DNA from: Pseudomonadota bacterium
Lineage (GTDB): Bacteria > Pseudomonadota > Gammaproteobacteria > Xanthomonadales > Xanthomonadaceae
Reading direction: 5' to 3'
Length of the DNA stretch: 7,872 nucleotides
Assembly: GCA_023453655.1 (NCBI GenBank)
Contig: JAEXTE010000341.1
Span: forward strand, 1-7,872
How positions within the stretch are numbered: the stretch's first letter is position 1; each line of letters begins with the position of its first letter. Below the pieces are notes generated by a model. That model was given only the letters and a program-made list of their open reading frames with translations. It was not told the origin of the DNA and searched no databases. The translations under genes were made by a program, and so were the position numbers. Below, piece after piece: positions 7,562 to 7,872 of the stretch.

Positions 7562-7872
7562 TCAGTACCGGTCCAGCCGGAAATCCACCGGCACCAGCCC
7601 CACCGCCTGCGCCGGCTGTCCGTCGCGCAGCGCCGGCATGAAGCGCCAGTGGCGCCGCACGTGGCGCACCGCTTCGCGGTCGAGGATCGCGTGGCCGCTG
7701 CTGCGCTCGATCCGCACCTCCAGCGGTCGCCCGTCCACGTCCACTAGCACGCGCAGCAGCACTTCGCCCTGCAGCCCCTGCTGCACCGCCCGTGGCGGAT
7801 AGGCCGGCGAGGGCGCGTGCGCGTACTGCATCTGCATGCCGGTCGCCGGGCCCGGTCCGATCGACGACGGCC
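7562..7872 (-). CDS. TonB-family energy transducer, C-terminal part (runs off the window)
   Basis: The last 102 residues of a protein whose start lies beyond the right edge. The frame stays open through position 7872, so the Met codons near 7837 are internal. It shows a TonB C-terminal domain: SPAYPPRAVQQGLQGEV, then VDVDGRPLEVRIERSSGHAILDREAV, WRFMPALRDGQPA and a final VPVDFRLDRY, in the usual order of the fold that contacts the TonB box of outer-membrane receptors. The upstream residues visible are rich in Pro, Gly and Ser, consistent with the periplasmic spacer. Whole-protein features such as the membrane anchor cannot be seen. Xanthomonads carry many TonB paralogues, so the specific partner is unknown. 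The stop is TGA at 7564-7562. Confidence 0.88.
   Translation of the reverse strand, partial: PSSIGPGPATGMQMQYAHAPSPAYPPRAVQQGLQGEVLLRVLVDVDGRPLEVRIERSSGHAILDREAVRHVRRHWRFMPALRDGQPAQAVGLVPVDFRLDRY

Overview
The window is very GC-rich, by eye close to 70% G+C except for one island. It carries single-copy housekeeping genes (rlmH, upp, a YfhL-type ferredoxin, ggt, tonB) beside a secreted family 9 glycosidase. Codon use, protein style and this mix suggest a gammaproteobacterium of the Xanthomonadaceae/Lysobacteraceae (Lysobacter, Luteimonas or Xanthomonas type). That placement is inferred from resemblance, because no rRNA or marker search was possible.

Layout, left to right. Positions 1-204 hold no supported gene, only two small hairpins and a -10 box placed so that the ferredoxin mRNA may be leaderless. 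A forward block follows: YfhL-like ferredoxin (205-486) and gamma-glutamyltransferase (483-2210) share a GTGA start/stop overlap. A hairpin separates them from an MBL-fold hydrolase (2306-3208), which shares an ATGA overlap with a YecN-like MAPEG membrane protein (3205-3606). GGT and MAPEG both belong to families tied to glutathione, so a thiol or glutathione theme is plausible but unproven.

An XRE-type repressor gene (3620-4006, minus) converges on the MAPEG gene. It is separated by 387 bases from the divergent GH9 cellulase-like gene (4394-6160, plus). This gap is the most interesting stretch. It contains an AT-rich island (38 G/C in the 90 bases 4081-4170) with three copies of a GTCA-N7-TGAC dyad, one lying on the -35 box of the repressor's own predicted promoter. 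It also holds a 17-bp RNA hairpin with a UCAG tetraloop in the leader of the GH9 gene. The arrangement looks like an autoregulated repressor that may also control the cellulase.

The GH9 gene converges on upp (6206-6835, minus). upp is divergent from rlmH (7054-7524, plus), and an 11-bp direct repeat and an extended -10 box lie between them. rlmH converges on the C-terminal part of a TonB-family gene that runs off the right edge. I saw no mobile element, CRISPR array, tRNA or rRNA. The coding genes belong to known families; the candidate novelty is regulatory.
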